Below, piece after piece: positions 41,086 through 52,897 of a stretch of DNA of 64,000 nucleotides. Under the pieces are notes generated by a model. The model was not told the DNA's origin. It made no database searches and saw nothing but the letters and a program-made list of their open reading frames with translations. Each line of letters starts with the position of its first letter. Within the stretch, counting starts at the first letter, position 1. The DNA comes from Strigamia acuminata. Lineage: Eukaryota; Arthropoda; Chilopoda; Geophilomorpha; Linotaeniidae. The stretch lies in contig OX442318.1 in NCBI GenBank assembly GCA_949358305.1, positions 3,582,501 through 3,646,500 on the forward strand, given 5' to 3'. The translations under genes and the position numbers were made by a program.

Positions 41086-41932
41086 ACGACGCTTCGGCCA
41101 TTTTGGTTTTGTACATTTTCTTTCGTATTTATTTCCTATTTGGTTGCTTGGAATGAAAGAGGCAAGAAATTCAATTTAGGTGTTGTTTGTTTTGTCAATT
41201 ATTTTATTTGTAAAAAAAATGAATTTATTTAATAAATCTTTATACGGAGTTTTCGCAATAAACAATTTTTCAGAATGCGCCATTTAATTTGAAATTCGGG
41301 AAGATGAACCCGATTGGTTGAAAGATATGACGTCGTTGTCAATGTTAGTTTTTGAATCCGTTTATTTCGATTTAAAATAACACAAAAACGTGTTTTTTAA
41401 TCCCAGAACTATTAATTACCTAAAATTTCCAAGGTTAATTCGGTATTTTTTTAAAAAAATAAAAAATTAAGCGGTAAATCCGATAAAACCAAGTAAACCA
41501 AGCAGACGACATTTTGGTTCACAACCCGACGCCACCGCAACTCGCTTTCTATCTTCATCTACCGATGATTAACATCCAACAGTATGTTAATTTCAATTTA
41601 TTTAACTATTTTAACCACCAAATTACCATTTTTTCAAACTTACAAACTCCAAAAAACCAAAAAAAAACGATTCAAAATCAACAGCAACCTGCAATCCTAT
41701 TTCTACCCCACATTTGCAACCACTATATCTTCTTCTCTCCATAACTACCATTCACAACCCAACTGGAAACCCAACCAAAACAAAACCACTCACAAACTTA
41801 CCTAGTGCATTTCCACCCCACATTTGCATCCACCGTGACATCATTCGTCCGTCACCCCCATTCATAACCCGACTGGAACCCGACCAAAACACCAAAAAAC
41901 GCACAAAACCACTCAAAAAACCAACCAAATCT
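41086..41932. other. Convergent 3' spacer, FBXL15 / unrecognised gene
   Basis: Holds FBXL15 3' UTR with AATAAA signals near 41232 and AC-rich low-complexity sequence from 41510 to 41930 (a degenerate duplication around 41700-41900). Open frames here look like chance. Confidence 0.5.
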
Positions 41933-43343
41933 TTATTTATACACAGTAATAACATTCGACATAATCTCACACTCCATCTGCTTGCATTTAATCCGACACT
42001 GATACGACGCCGACTTAGCCAACGTTACAAAATACAACTTCTCCCCTTCAGCGTAAACCTCCCCATTACAAAACCACGTCAACCACGGACAACAATCGTC
42101 GTCACAACTCGCCACAAGCGCCGTAGCCAGCGCACCATCATCGTCCAACCCCAGCAAATCATCCGGCTGATGAATAATCGAATGCGGCTCGAATAAATCC
42201 GTCTGGCACGACAAAAACGACAATTTCTTGCACTCCTCTTCGTATTCCACCTTGAAAAACACCTTTTCCCCCAACGAAATCGACATAATCTCGTAACCGA
42301 AGCAACTGGGATGGAATCCGTCCATTTGGAGCCCTCTAGTGACCAATCCGCGAGCCACTGCGTCGTCGAAACACGCCAACTTCGAATTCAAAACATCGCC
42401 GTCCTCCATCTTGAATTTCACGCCCAGCACGTTCGGCACGAGCACGTAAAACTCGTTTTCGTGCTGTTTTGCCTCGTTTTCGTGCTCTTTTATCGCCTCG
42501 TTTCCGTCCTGTTGCGTTTTATCTTCGAGAGGAACGTTCGCTTCGTCCTTGCTCTGCGACAGGAGATAGAAATTGATACGAGAGGGCGACAAGCCGAGAG
42601 TTTGCATGTACTCCCAGATGTCGCATTGGGCGCCATTGCTGTTGGTGAAGTCGGTGATTTTCTGGCCGTCGAAGCTGCCGATGTAGAAATCCATTTCGGC
42701 CATCGGCCCGTACGGAGTGATGGTTTTGTCGGCGAAAAATAGTTTTTTCGACAGTTTGAGGAATTCTTGCAAGTTTGGTTTGTCGTCTTTCGACAGTTCC
42801 ATGTAGCGCAGGCCGCCGCCATTGATGGCTCGAACCTGCGTGAATTTCTTGCCTTCTTTAGGACAGTGGAGCCATCCAACGTTTAGCTTCTTCTTATGGC
42901 GGTACAGAACCTGCGGAAAATGAACGAAAATTGATGAAAATCGATTAAATGCGGTTTGGTTTTGATGTTTTTGTACTTTTGGCTTGTGTTCGGAGGGTTT
43001 TTGGAGTCGTTTTTGGATTTTTCTGCGATTTGACGCCGTTTTTTTCGCGTTTTCGACTGGAAATTTGAATTTTTTGAGTTTTGATTTTTTGGCACTGGAT
43101 GGCGCTACTTACGCGGGAGGTAGATGAGTTGGTATGGCGCGACGTTTTCGGGCTGGATTTCGGGTTTGTTTGCGGGGATTTCGATGGTTTTGGCACCGGT
43201 TGAGTCTTGGAACACTAGGAGATTGATGACGACGTTTTTTTCTTCGGTTTTGCTATTTTCGTCGGCGTTGTATTCGAAATTCTGAATAAAAAATGGCGGT
43301 TTTGTAAAAATTTGGTTAATTTATATTTTTTGAGTGCTTACCA
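41933..43343 (-). CDS. Unrecognised protein: GWLH/GGG module plus Ig-like domain
   Basis: The main exon (41933-42910) codes 325 residues. An upstream exon (about 43144-43281, or to 43113) codes NFEYNADENSKTEEK..., and an ATG directly before a donor (43343-43341) may be the start. The exon near 43113 has a better donor (C/GTAAGT), but that shifts frame; the weaker GTC donor at 43143 keeps it. The main exon starts VLYRHKKKLNVGWLHCPKEG, then VRAINGGGLRYM, SKKLFFADKTITPYGPMAEM and DFYIGSFDGQKI, a pattern I associate with uncharacterised invertebrate proteins. An acidic linker and a middle region follow. The C-terminus fits an Ig-like domain: IIHQPDD...ALVASC...WLTWFCNGEVYAEGEKL...YQCRIKC. No signal peptide or membrane segment. 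AATAAA overlaps the stop. Function unknown. Confidence 0.7.
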
Positions 43344-43746
43344 TGGTTTGCATCTTTAGGGTTCACATTTTCAGGATTAATTGGAATTATTGCATGATTT
43401 CGACGATTTTTTTCGGTTGTTATTGCGTCAACTTGTCGCCACTTACTTATGATATCATAACAATGAAAACCACGCATCGGCGGCCATTTTTGTGGAGAAT
43501 TTATCCACCACCAGATGGCTTCGCGGCGGTGTAATCTATATGGAGGACGATGCTCCATAATCTAAAACTTTTTTAATTTTAAAAATTGGAATATTTTATT
43601 TTTATTATTGAAATAATTAATAATTTATTTATTTAATTCATTTTATTACTAATTTGTTATTAATTCATTCCATTAAAAATTAAAAAGTGATTAGTATCGG
43701 TCTGTGAGTAGCTATTGGGAATCATTCACACGTTGGTGCGGGTAAA
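43344..43746. promoter_or_regulatory. Divergent promoter region, unrecognised gene / RRS1
   Basis: About 400 bases between opposite starts. The minus strand has AAAATGGCCGCC near 43485, a TISU/YY1-like string, followed shortly by an in-frame stop. No TATA box stands out. Confidence 0.5.
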
Positions 43747-46264
43747 ATGGCTGACCTCGTGGCTGAAATTTTGGCTAGAGATGCGGAAGATTCAAAGCAT
43801 TTAAAGACTATAAACGTTGTGAAGGAATTGGAATTAGAGTTTGATTTAGGTCACTTATTAGCGACAGACCCAAACACCCATGATTTAAAAAAATTCAAGT
43901 AAGTTAAATCGATTTTTCCTTCATTTTTCTCAATATTTTGACCGATTTTGCGCTTTTTTAGGGAAAATAAAGAGGAATATTTAAAATCCGTAGCCAGGGA
44001 CGACGTACAACTCCTGATAAATGAACTATGGAAGGTAATTTGTGTTATTTCAATATTTTTTTTAATTTTTAAATTTAATTTTGTGATTTTTTGACAATTT
44101 TTAGTTGCCCGTCGAGAGACGAGACGAAGTGATAGTCGCGCTGGTAATGATCGGAAAATGGAAATATAAATTGGAATTTGGTTGAATTAAATTGATTTTT
44201 TGGTTGTTTGAAGGTTCCGGCACCTAGGACGCGTTTGCCGCGTGAAAAACCGGTAATTTTTGGGTTACTTTGGGTTTGTTTTGAGTTTTTTTGGTTGATT
44301 TTTGGGTTGTTTTGTTGTAGGTGCCGAAGGAGAGACCACCGACTAAGTGGGAGGAATATTCGCAGAAGAAGGGGATTCAGAATCGGACTAAGTCGAAGTT
44401 GGTTTGGGATGAGAAGTTGAAGGAATGGAAGCCTCGTTGGGGGTATAATAGGGTGGATGACGAGAAGAGAGATTGGGTTTTGGAGGTTCCTCAGAACGCA
44501 GGTATGGAAATTTGGTTGGTTTTGGTCTAAAATTGTCAATTTTGGTCTAAAGTTGTAAATTTTGGTCTAAAATTGTAAATTTTGGTTTAAAATTGTAAAT
44601 TTTGGTCTAAAATTGTAAATTTTGGTCTAAAATTGTAAATTTTGGTCTAAAATTGTAAATTTTGGTCTAAAATTGTAAATTTTGGTCTAAAATTGTAAAT
44701 TTTGGTCTAAAATTGTAAATTTTGGTCTAAAATTGTAAATTTTGGTCTAAAATTGTAAATTTTGGTCTAAAATTGTCAATTTTGGTCTAAATGTTTGTCT
44801 AAAATTGTCAATTTTGATCTAAAATTGTCAATTTTGGTCTAAAATTGTCAATTTTGGTTTAAAATTGTCAATTTTGGTCTAAATGTTTGTCTAAAATTGT
44901 CAATTTTGGTCTGAATGTTTGTCTAAAATTGTCAATTTTGGTCTAAATGTTTGTCTAAAATTGTCAATTTTGGTCTAAATGTTTGTCTAAAATTGTCAAT
45001 TTTGGTCTAGAATTGTCAATTTTGGTGTAGAATTGTCAATTTTAATGAAAAACCAAATTGACTTAAATTGACTAAAGTCGATTATTTCGATATCTGATTT
45101 TTAATTTTAATTTTTGATTAACTTTTTAGATCCGTTCGAGGACCAGTTTGCGAAACGTAACAAAGCGAAACAAGAACGAGTCGCGAAGAACGAATTCCAA
45201 CGCCTGCGCAACATTGCCCGTGCGAGGAAGATCCCCGTCGCTGGGGTCGGAGTCGGTCCGACCGACAATCCTTCGCGGGACCAGATGGCTAAGGCTAGAA
45301 ATATCGCCCGAGTGGCCACTGCGTCCGTGGGCAAATTCACACAAGTTCTACCCAAAGAAAAAGTGGACACGCGATTGGGAAAAAAACGAAAGGTAATTTA
45401 CATTTCAATTTATGCCTATATTTGCATTTTTGGGTCCTAAATGTGCATTAAATCTGCAATTTTGAACTTTAAAATTACATTTATTTGTCAAAAGAGAACG
45501 ATTTGGGGATAAAATAGACGTTTTATGCCTAAAATGACAGTTTTTTATTAAAAAGATGCATTTAGTGCAGAAAATTGTATTTTTGGTTTATAAACGCCCA
45601 TTTTGCGTCTAAAATGTTCATAAATACATTTATTTATCTGGACAGACCGTTTTGGGCCTAAATCAGGCGTTTTTATGCATGAAATGAACGTTTTTATGCA
45701 TAAAATTGACATTTTTACATCAAAAATTCGATTTTATGCAACGGAAACATTAATTTTATACTTGAATTGCATTTTAGGGCCTAAAATAGCCATTTTTTGC
45801 ATAGAATTTTAGATTTTATATAAAAAAAATTTATTTAATGTAAATAAAACATGAAAATTATGCATAAAATTGCATTTAAAGTCTAAAACAATGCGTAAAA
45901 AGTGCAATTTGTCTCATAATAATGCATTTATTTGTCAAAAAGAACGATTTTGGGCCTGAAAATGGAATTTTATTAACAAATTTTGTCTATCAACTTTATT
46001 TTCCATTAGTTCGAGCCTTTATGCGGCGACGCGAAGCTCGAAAGAGAGAAAACGCTCGAAATCGTGAGCAGAATCCAGAAGAAAAAGCCCAAACTCGACA
46101 TCGAAAAAGCCATCTCGAATAGGAAATTCCAGCCGGCGGTCGAAGGCGACAAACCACAGTTCCCGAAAAGGTCCGCCAAGAGGCGGAACAAGGACAAGAG
46201 AGGGCGCAACACCGGCAAAAGGAAGCCAGTGGGCAAAAAGAAGGGCAAGGGACGGTCAAAGTGA
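43747..46264 (+). CDS. RRS1: Ribosome biogenesis regulator RRS1, 7 exons
   Basis: Exons 43747-43898, 43962-44034, 44105-44143, 44214-44252, 44321-44501, 45130-45392 and 46010-46264 join to 333 residues (human 365). RRS1 is a nucleolar factor that works with RPF2 to load the 5S RNP into pre-60S particles. Conserved segments are KELELEFDLGHLLATDPN, DDVQLLINELWKLPVERRDE, APRTRLPREKPVPKERPPTK, LVWDEKLKEWKPRWGYNR, DPFEDQFAKRNKAKQERVAK and ASVGKFTQVLPKEK, with a basic C-terminus rich in KRK/GKR. The mammalian gene has a single coding exon, unlike this one. The stop lies 71 bases from that of SNX14 on the other strand. Confidence 0.96.
44520..45050. repeat. 20-bp tandem array in RRS1 intron 5
   Basis: Uniform AATTTTGGTCTAAAATTGTA units to about 44785, then a mixture with AATGTTTGTCTAAAATTGTC. 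The core TTTTGGTCTAAAA also occurs in the GPx4 and YIPF arrays. Confidence 0.95.
45393..46009. other. RRS1 intron 6, degenerate TGCATTTT-rich sequence
   Basis: Scattered GTCTAAAATG/TTTATGCATAAAAT strings without a fixed period. No exon or RNA is seen. Confidence 0.6.
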
Positions 46265-46335
46265 ATGTATTTCGTCTAAAAATCGAATAAAACGAGAAAA
46301 ATTGAAAAAGGGAGAAATTTATTTAATTTTCGATT

Positions 46336-49300
46336 TTATTTGTCTGAAAACGAGGCCCGGACGGGCCACGAAAGTTCGGGGAATAATTCGGTGACTAGAA
46401 TGTCTAGGATGACGTAGGATAATTGTTTGTTGAGTTTGGGGCACTGCAAGAAGGCGAAGATGGATTGCGTGCCGGAGTTGAATTTGTCGTCGCCGACGAT
46501 TTTGGCGAGTTGGTTGAGGAAGGAGTCGCGGATTGCGGTTAGGGCTTCTTGTTCGGTTTGGGTTTTGGTTGTGGCGCTTGGTGCTGCTGATTCGTCTTCG
46601 AAAACGGATTCTGCAATTTGGGTTTTTAACGGATTAGTTGCGGTGTTTTGGGAAATTTTGGGGTTTGAGGACGAAAATGTTGAAATTTCAATATTTTTTT
46701 AGTTGAAATTGATCGAAGAAGTAAATTTCACTGTCAAATTTGCTTAAAAAATTGAATATTTCAGTCAAATTTGCTTAAAAAATGGTTTTTTGAGGTAAAA
46801 AATTGAATTTTTCAGTCAAATTTGCTTAAAAAAATGGTTTTTAGAGTTAAAAATTTAATTTTTTAGTCAAATTTGCTTTAAAAAATTGTTTTTTGAGGTA
46901 AAAATTTAATTTTTCAGTCAAATTTGCTTCAAAAATGGTTTTTTTGACGTAAAAAATTGAATATTTCAGTCAAATTTGCTTAAAAAATGGTTTTTTGAGG
47001 TAAAAAATTTAATTTTTCAGTCAAATTTGCTTTAAAAAATGGTTTTTTGAGATAAAAAATTGAATTTTTCCTCAAAATTGAGCGAAGTTTCCTGTTAAAA
47101 TTGGTTTAAATATCGAGCTTATCACCAAAATTCGTTAAATATTAACATTTTGACGTGAAAAAACAAAACTTTCCAGTCAAACCGTGTAAAAAAAATCACT
47201 TTTTACTCAAAAACCAATTTTTCTAAAATAAAATAAACTTCTGCTTATCCAAACCTCTAAACGAATCGATCAAATTCGCCAAACGTTGCGGTTCGAACGC
47301 CTTCTCCAACTTCCCATCCAAATACCACGCTACAAACATCTCAAACGTATTCCCAACCCCCGAGCGCAACGCCAACAAAATCTGCAACAGCCACCGTGGT
47401 ATATCAAACACTCGAACACCTAGCGCCAAATTTAAAAAAAAAATTAAAAAAATCCCCCCAAAAATATCATTTTCATTCATCATTACCCAAATAAATGATG
47501 AAATCGTAGACGCTTTCCAATTCGAGCTCCAGCCGGGGTCTGCTGGTGTCCCGCACCACGCATTCCCCCGTTAGGTTTGCATTGTTTTGATACAAGTCGG
47601 AGCTCGTCAGTTGGTTTAGAAATTCTAGTTTGTCCGCTTCGTTGATTTCGCGAGATTCCACGCGGCTTAATCGCGGTTTGATGCTTTCCGTCGACAGTAG
47701 AAATGATTGCAAAAATGGGTCCAAATGTTGTCCTTTTTCCTTCAGTAGCTTCATTGGCATTGTTTTGAACATTTTACCTAAAACAACGAAGAAGAAATTT
47801 AAGAAAATGAAGAAAAAATGAAGAAAAATGAAGAAAAACGCAGAAAAACGTAGAAAAATGACAGAAAAACGTAGAAAAATGACAAAAAAACGAAGAAAAA
47901 TGATGGAAAGACGTAGAAAAATGAAGAAAAACGCAGAAAAGTGAAGAAAAACGTAGAAAAATGAAGAAAAACGCAGAAAAATGACGGAAAGACGTAGAAA
48001 TGCGTTGGAAAATGTCGGGAAAATGGAGAAACATTGTTACCAAAGCTGATATCTGGAAATAACGCGGATGTGAATTCATCGCCTGGTGTCAGGAACCGGT
48101 GTAGCAGTTCGCTGTTACGGAAATTCGGAATAGATAAAAGTTTCTGCAAGAATTCTTCGAATAATTTTCTCCTCGAGTCCATAAAATCGAATCCTTTTCC
48201 TGTGTAGCCTCGTTTTGGCGGTAAATAAATATCGTCCAGTTCGCCTAAAATATATATCCAACATAAATCAGAAGCCGCAGATAACATTTTTTGCATTTCA
48301 CACACAAAAATGCAATTTCAAGTGCAAATAATGCAATTTTAAGTCAAAAAATGCAATTTTAAGTCAAAAAATGCAATTTTAAGTCAAAAAATGCAATTTT
48401 AAGTCAAAAAATGCAATTTTAAGTCAAATAATGCAACTTTAAGTCAAAAAATGCAATTTTAAGTCAAAAAATGCAATTTTAAGTCAAAAAATGCAATTTT
48501 AAGTCAAATAATGCAACTTTAAGTCAAAAAATGCAATATTCAGTCAAAAAATGCAATTTTATGTTTGTTTTTAGTGCCCAAAATAAAACTGACCATGAAA
48601 TTCGATTAATTTCGCCTCCAACACATAAAACTCGTGATATCTTCGTTCAACTTGCCAGTGTTGAGAGCTCGGATCATCTAAAACAAAACAATTTCTTAAC
48701 AACAACCAAAAATAAATAAATTAATAAAAAAAAACCCAACCCACCATCTTTTTTAAAATCGATACTCTGTATTTCAATCACATAAACATACGTCAACTTA
48801 TATCCGCCCTCTAACACCGTATTTAGCTTGGGAATCGACACTCGCCATGCGCTCATGTCCTTCGATCGTAAAGAATCAGAATCCGAGTCCACGCTCGCAG
48901 AATCGCCGATTCCCCGCTCGCATTTGGCGATTTCTTCCGATATATCGAAGTTTGAATCGAATAAATCGTCCGTCATTCTGCTGTCAATATTTGTTGTCTT
49001 GAAAACGTCTTTGATTTTCGTCAACTTGTTGCCGATTTTCGAAACTGCCGACAACTCCTTTTTCGGCGACCTGAAATGCGGAAATAAATTTATTTACTTG
49101 TTTATTTGTAAAAACCGCCATTTTGTTGCGATTTTAATCGCGAATTGGCTAAAATTGTTCGTTTACCTCGAAACATTCGATCCATGTTTCGGTGAATGCA
49201 TGGAACTTAATTAAAACACCAAAATTCACCCAAAAAAACGATTTTTGACTTTTTATATTAAAAAAATAAATTAATATTTACCTTCCGGATGTACGTCCAT

Positions 49301-52300
49301 TGCTATCCGTCAACCTACTTCCACACAATAGCGTAAAATACTAAAATAAAACAGTATTTTTTTATTAAAAATACAAAAATTATCAAGAAGCCATATTTGT
49401 ACAAAATCCAGTCCAGTTGCGAACACGCGATTTGTATACAAAACAAATCATTCATTCACAACCGTACTAGAAACGGTGAAAACATGGCTTCCTGCTGTTT
49501 TTATATTTACACTATCACTTTGATGAAAAAGTGGCCAAAAAGTCTTTTCTAACAACTGAAAAGCCTGGTCGTAGCACTTAAACAGTGGTGGTCGACTTCG
49601 GAGTTGAGTAATTCCGTCTATGGGTCCACGAACGACTAAAATTTATATTAAAAAATAAAAAAAAACCCAATAAAAAATCAATTTTTCAAATTTAAAAATT
49701 AAAAAACCCAAATAATTTACTGATTCGTATTTCCTCCACACTATTTTTGTCCAACTGCACTCTATCCACAGCATCTGGCGAGCAAAAAGTGTCATAAATT
49801 TGCTGCGCCTCTTTCTGCAGCTCTTTTAGCTGTCCATGACTCAAATCAGGGTCGAGAATTTTTCTATTAAAATCCTCTAAATGGAACAAACACAATTATA
49901 AATGCTTAAAATGGTGGTTTCAATGACCCACCAACAGCCAGACAGAACTGAAGAACATTAATGGCTGATTCTTCCTTCATGAATTGCATGAATGGGTAGA
50001 GAAGTGTTTGGTTTGATAAGATTTTAGACATTGGTAGATTGAGTGTCTGAAATTTTGATGTAAATAAATGGCGGCGATTGGTTTTGGGTATTTTTTTGGG
50101 ATTTTTTAAAATGCTTACTGACGATCTCGTGGGGGTTTTGGCTTCTACGAAGTTGGATAGAAGTTCCACGGAGGGAGACGTGGTTTCGGCGAAATTGGTT
50201 ATCTAAAATTTTAGAACATGTTTGTGTTTATTTTGAGTTAGAGAAGCAGGGATGGAGTTGGTTATTTACCTCGGTTTTGTCGAAGAGGATTATTAGTAGT
50301 TTGTTCATCATGTGCTGTGATAAAAGAGAGTTGGTGAAGGTTAGAATTTTGGCTAGAGTTGAATTTGGATTGTTTTGGTCGATGTTGGGTTTATTTTGGG
50401 TGATTTGAATTTTGTTGTGAGTATTTAATTTTTAAGGTCAAAATTGATTGAGGTTTTAAGCTGGAAATTTAGTTATTTGGGAGAAAATTGGCAATTTATT
50501 TGGTTTGAATTTATAATTTTTAAAAATTTAATTAATTTTGTTTATTTTGGGCAAAATTTAATTAATTTTGTTTATTTTGGGCAAAATTTAATTAATTTTG
50601 TTTATTTTGGGCAAAATTTAATTAATTTTGTTTATTCTGGGCAAAATTTAATTAATTTTGTTTAATTTGGGCAAAATTTAATTAATTTTGTTTATTTTGG
50701 ATAAAATTTAATTAATTTTGTTTATTTTGCCCAAAATTCAGCTTATTTTGCCCAAAATTCAGCTTATTTTGCCCAAAATTCAGCTTATTTTGCCCAAAAT
50801 TCAGCTTATTTTGCCCAAAATTCAGCTTATTTTGCCCAAAATTCAGCTTATTTTGCCCAAAATTCAGCTTATTTTGCCCAAAATTCAGCTTATTTTGCCC
50901 AAAATTCAGCTTATTTTAGCCAAAATCGAATTGACTTCATATCCCTACACATCTCAATCGGACTTCCTCCAACAAACCTACCGGATCCGCCAACGTATCC
51001 ATCGCACTCAACAAAACCGTACTACTAACAATCTCCGGAATCAACGTCCGCAAACTCCTACAAAAAAACAAAAACCATAAAACCCCCACAATTAAAAACC
51101 CCTCCAAAAAAAAACCATCTCTTACTTGCATCTCAAATATTTCTTCGGAAAAATAAACGGCAACAAATTCTGACTCAAATGCCGCAAATACTTCAACTCG
51201 TTCTTCCTATTTCGCATCGCCACGTGCAAATTAGACCCGTAATAATTAATCACATTCTCTTCCACACTGTTTACATTACCTAAAATACAAAAAATTAAAG
51301 ATAAACAAAACTAACATAGAAAAAGACGAAAAAGACGAAAAACCCAACTGGAAATTCGCTGCGCCTGTAGACAACAATCCAAATGTTGAATGGCGGCGCG
51401 CAGCATTCGATTTACGATCAAATTCGTCAAATCCACCTGGAAAAATGAAAGGAATTTGAGGTTTTTAGTTGGTTACGTAATGTAGGAGTGGTTGAACGTG
51501 CTTTGATGCTTCGGCGGATGAGGATTGCCAGCATGAAGCGGAGACAGACACGGAGTTCGTGGACGAAGTATTCGTCGTTGGTTATGAGTCGGTACCAGGA
51601 GTAGACGTGTTTGTCTAAGGCTGTGTTTAGTAGTTTTTCGAGGGCTAGGTCCATTGGTTGCGGCATGGCGATTTCGGCCCATGGTTGGAGGTTGTAGACG
51701 TTGAAATCGGCTTTGTGGCGCTTGCAGCGACTGTCGCCGCAGATTGTGCAGCATCGGGGGACTTCGGATCGACTAACTATCTGGAAAAATTGGAAAAAGT
51801 TTGGAATAAATTGGGAAAATTGAAAATAAATCGGAAAAATTAAAAATAAGTCGGAAAAGTTGAAAATAAATCGGAAAAATTGAAAATAAATCGGAAAAAT
51901 TAAAAATAAGTCGGAAAAATTGAAAATAAATCCGAAAAAGTCAAAATAAAATCGAAAAATTATTTAAAAATTCAAGAAATATACAAATAATTCAACAAAT
52001 ACCCAAATAATTCAACAAATACCCAAATAATTCAACAAATACCCAAATAATTCAACAAATACCCAAATAATTCAACAAATACCCAAATAATTCAACAAAT
52101 ACCCAAATAATTCAACAAAAACCCAAATAATTCAACAAATACCCAAATAATTCAACAAATACCCAAATAATTCAACAAATACCCACATAATTCAAAATAT
52201 TTCAAAATAATTACATAAATACCCAAATAATTCAACAAATACCCACATAATTCAAACTATTTCCATATAATTACATAAATTCCAAAAAACCAAACAAAAA

Positions 52301-52608
52301 TTTCGAAAAATATTACACTTTTCTTCCTTTTCAGCATAAACAACAAATTCGGCACAGAATCCCTCGACGGAATAATAAATTGAAAAAACAAAATTCCTCC
52401 ATAATACGCAACCAGCAACGCAAATCCATGAAAAAAACTACAAAATAACCAAAAATCAACATTAAAAACATAAAAACACCACCAAACATTACCTAACACT
52501 TGCAATTACTACAACCGCCAACACTGAAACAACAAAAGACAAGCAGAATATCTGTTTATACGTGAAAAACTCGACCAAACATGGCAAAACATCTCTGGCC
52601 GACTCCAT
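46336..52608 (-). CDS. SNX14: Sorting nexin 14 (SNX-RGS family), 19 exons
   Basis: Exons 52493-52608, 52317-52437, 51502-51780, 51349-51436, 51126-51279, 50982-51057, 50270-50314, 50119-50202, 49932-50046, 49721-49876, 49511-49635, 49282-49340, 49167-49205, 48745-49070, 48594-48677, 48041-48244, 47487-47777, 47255-47419 and 46336-46610 join to 933 residues (human 946). SNX14 is an ER-anchored protein at ER-lipid droplet contacts. Order: two N-terminal membrane segments; a [14 protein letters not shown] Cys motif; PXA domain ([20 protein letters not shown]...); RGS domain ([17 protein letters not shown]); PX domain ([27 protein letters not shown]); C-terminal nexin domain ([38 protein letters not shown]). 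The join 51502/51436 needs a GC donor to stay in frame. Several introns hold arrays. Confidence 0.95.
46755..47070. repeat. 51-bp tandem repeat in the last SNX14 intron
   Basis: CAGTCAAATTTGCTT anchors recur near 46762, 46813, 46865, 46916 and 46967, spaced 51-52 bases. The unit includes AAAAAATGGTTTTTTGAGG and AAAAAATTGAATTTTT. Confidence 0.88.
47790..48000. repeat. 20-21-bp purine-rich tandem repeat in a SNX14 intron
   Basis: Imperfect units of AAAACGTAGAAAAATGACAG type, strongly purine-biased on the plus strand. Confidence 0.82.
48305..48565. repeat. 20-bp tandem array in a SNX14 intron
   Basis: About 13 copies of ATGCAATTTTAAGTCAAAAA. The TTTTAAGTCAAAA core is shared with the FBXL15 array at 39995-40725. 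Confidence 0.93.
50524..50925. repeat. Two adjoining arrays (30-bp then 21-bp) in a SNX14 intron
   Basis: At 50524-50721, about 6-7 copies of a 30-bp unit (CAAAATTTAATTAATTTTGT then TTATTTTGGG). At 50722-50925, about 10 copies of the 21-bp unit starting AGCTTATTTTGCCCAAAATT. The second unit contains an inverted relative of the TTTTGGGCAAAATT in the first. Confidence 0.93.
51780..52260. repeat. Two adjoining 20-bp arrays in a SNX14 intron
   Basis: 51785-51955: copies of GAAAATAAATCGGAAAAATT. 51960-52255: copies of AATAATTCAACAAATACCCA. Both have 20-bp units but unrelated sequence. Confidence 0.93.
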
Positions 52609-52897
52609 CTTGATTCCGAACCCGCCCCATGGATCCCAGATCTAGTCAAGATCCACAACTTGATTCTACTCGCAGAGCGATACTCCACCGACAAACATCG
52701 AGTTCCGACCTGCGCTTAGTGCGTAACACCCATAATGCATCGCGCACGGCCAGCTTGTGGGTGTGGGTCATGGCTTCCACTAGCACCGAGTACTTAGTTT
52801 GAATTCAGCTGCGTAAACACTGTGATGTTCTTCGCAATACTCCATTTGTGATAAGATGATATGAAATATCGTGACAATGAAGAGTCGACGTGAAGAA
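52609..52897. promoter_or_regulatory. Bidirectional promoter, SNX14 / ARHGAP17-44
   Basis: About 290 bases between divergent start codons, less AT-rich than the surrounding introns. No TATA box is evident. The SNX14 start is in TCAAGATGGAGTC, close to TISU. Confidence 0.6.

Noticed and set aside
42311-42742. 143-codon plus-strand frame opposite the unrecognised gene
   Set aside because: The minus-strand frame is longer, has a splice acceptor and an Ig-like pattern; the plus frame has none.
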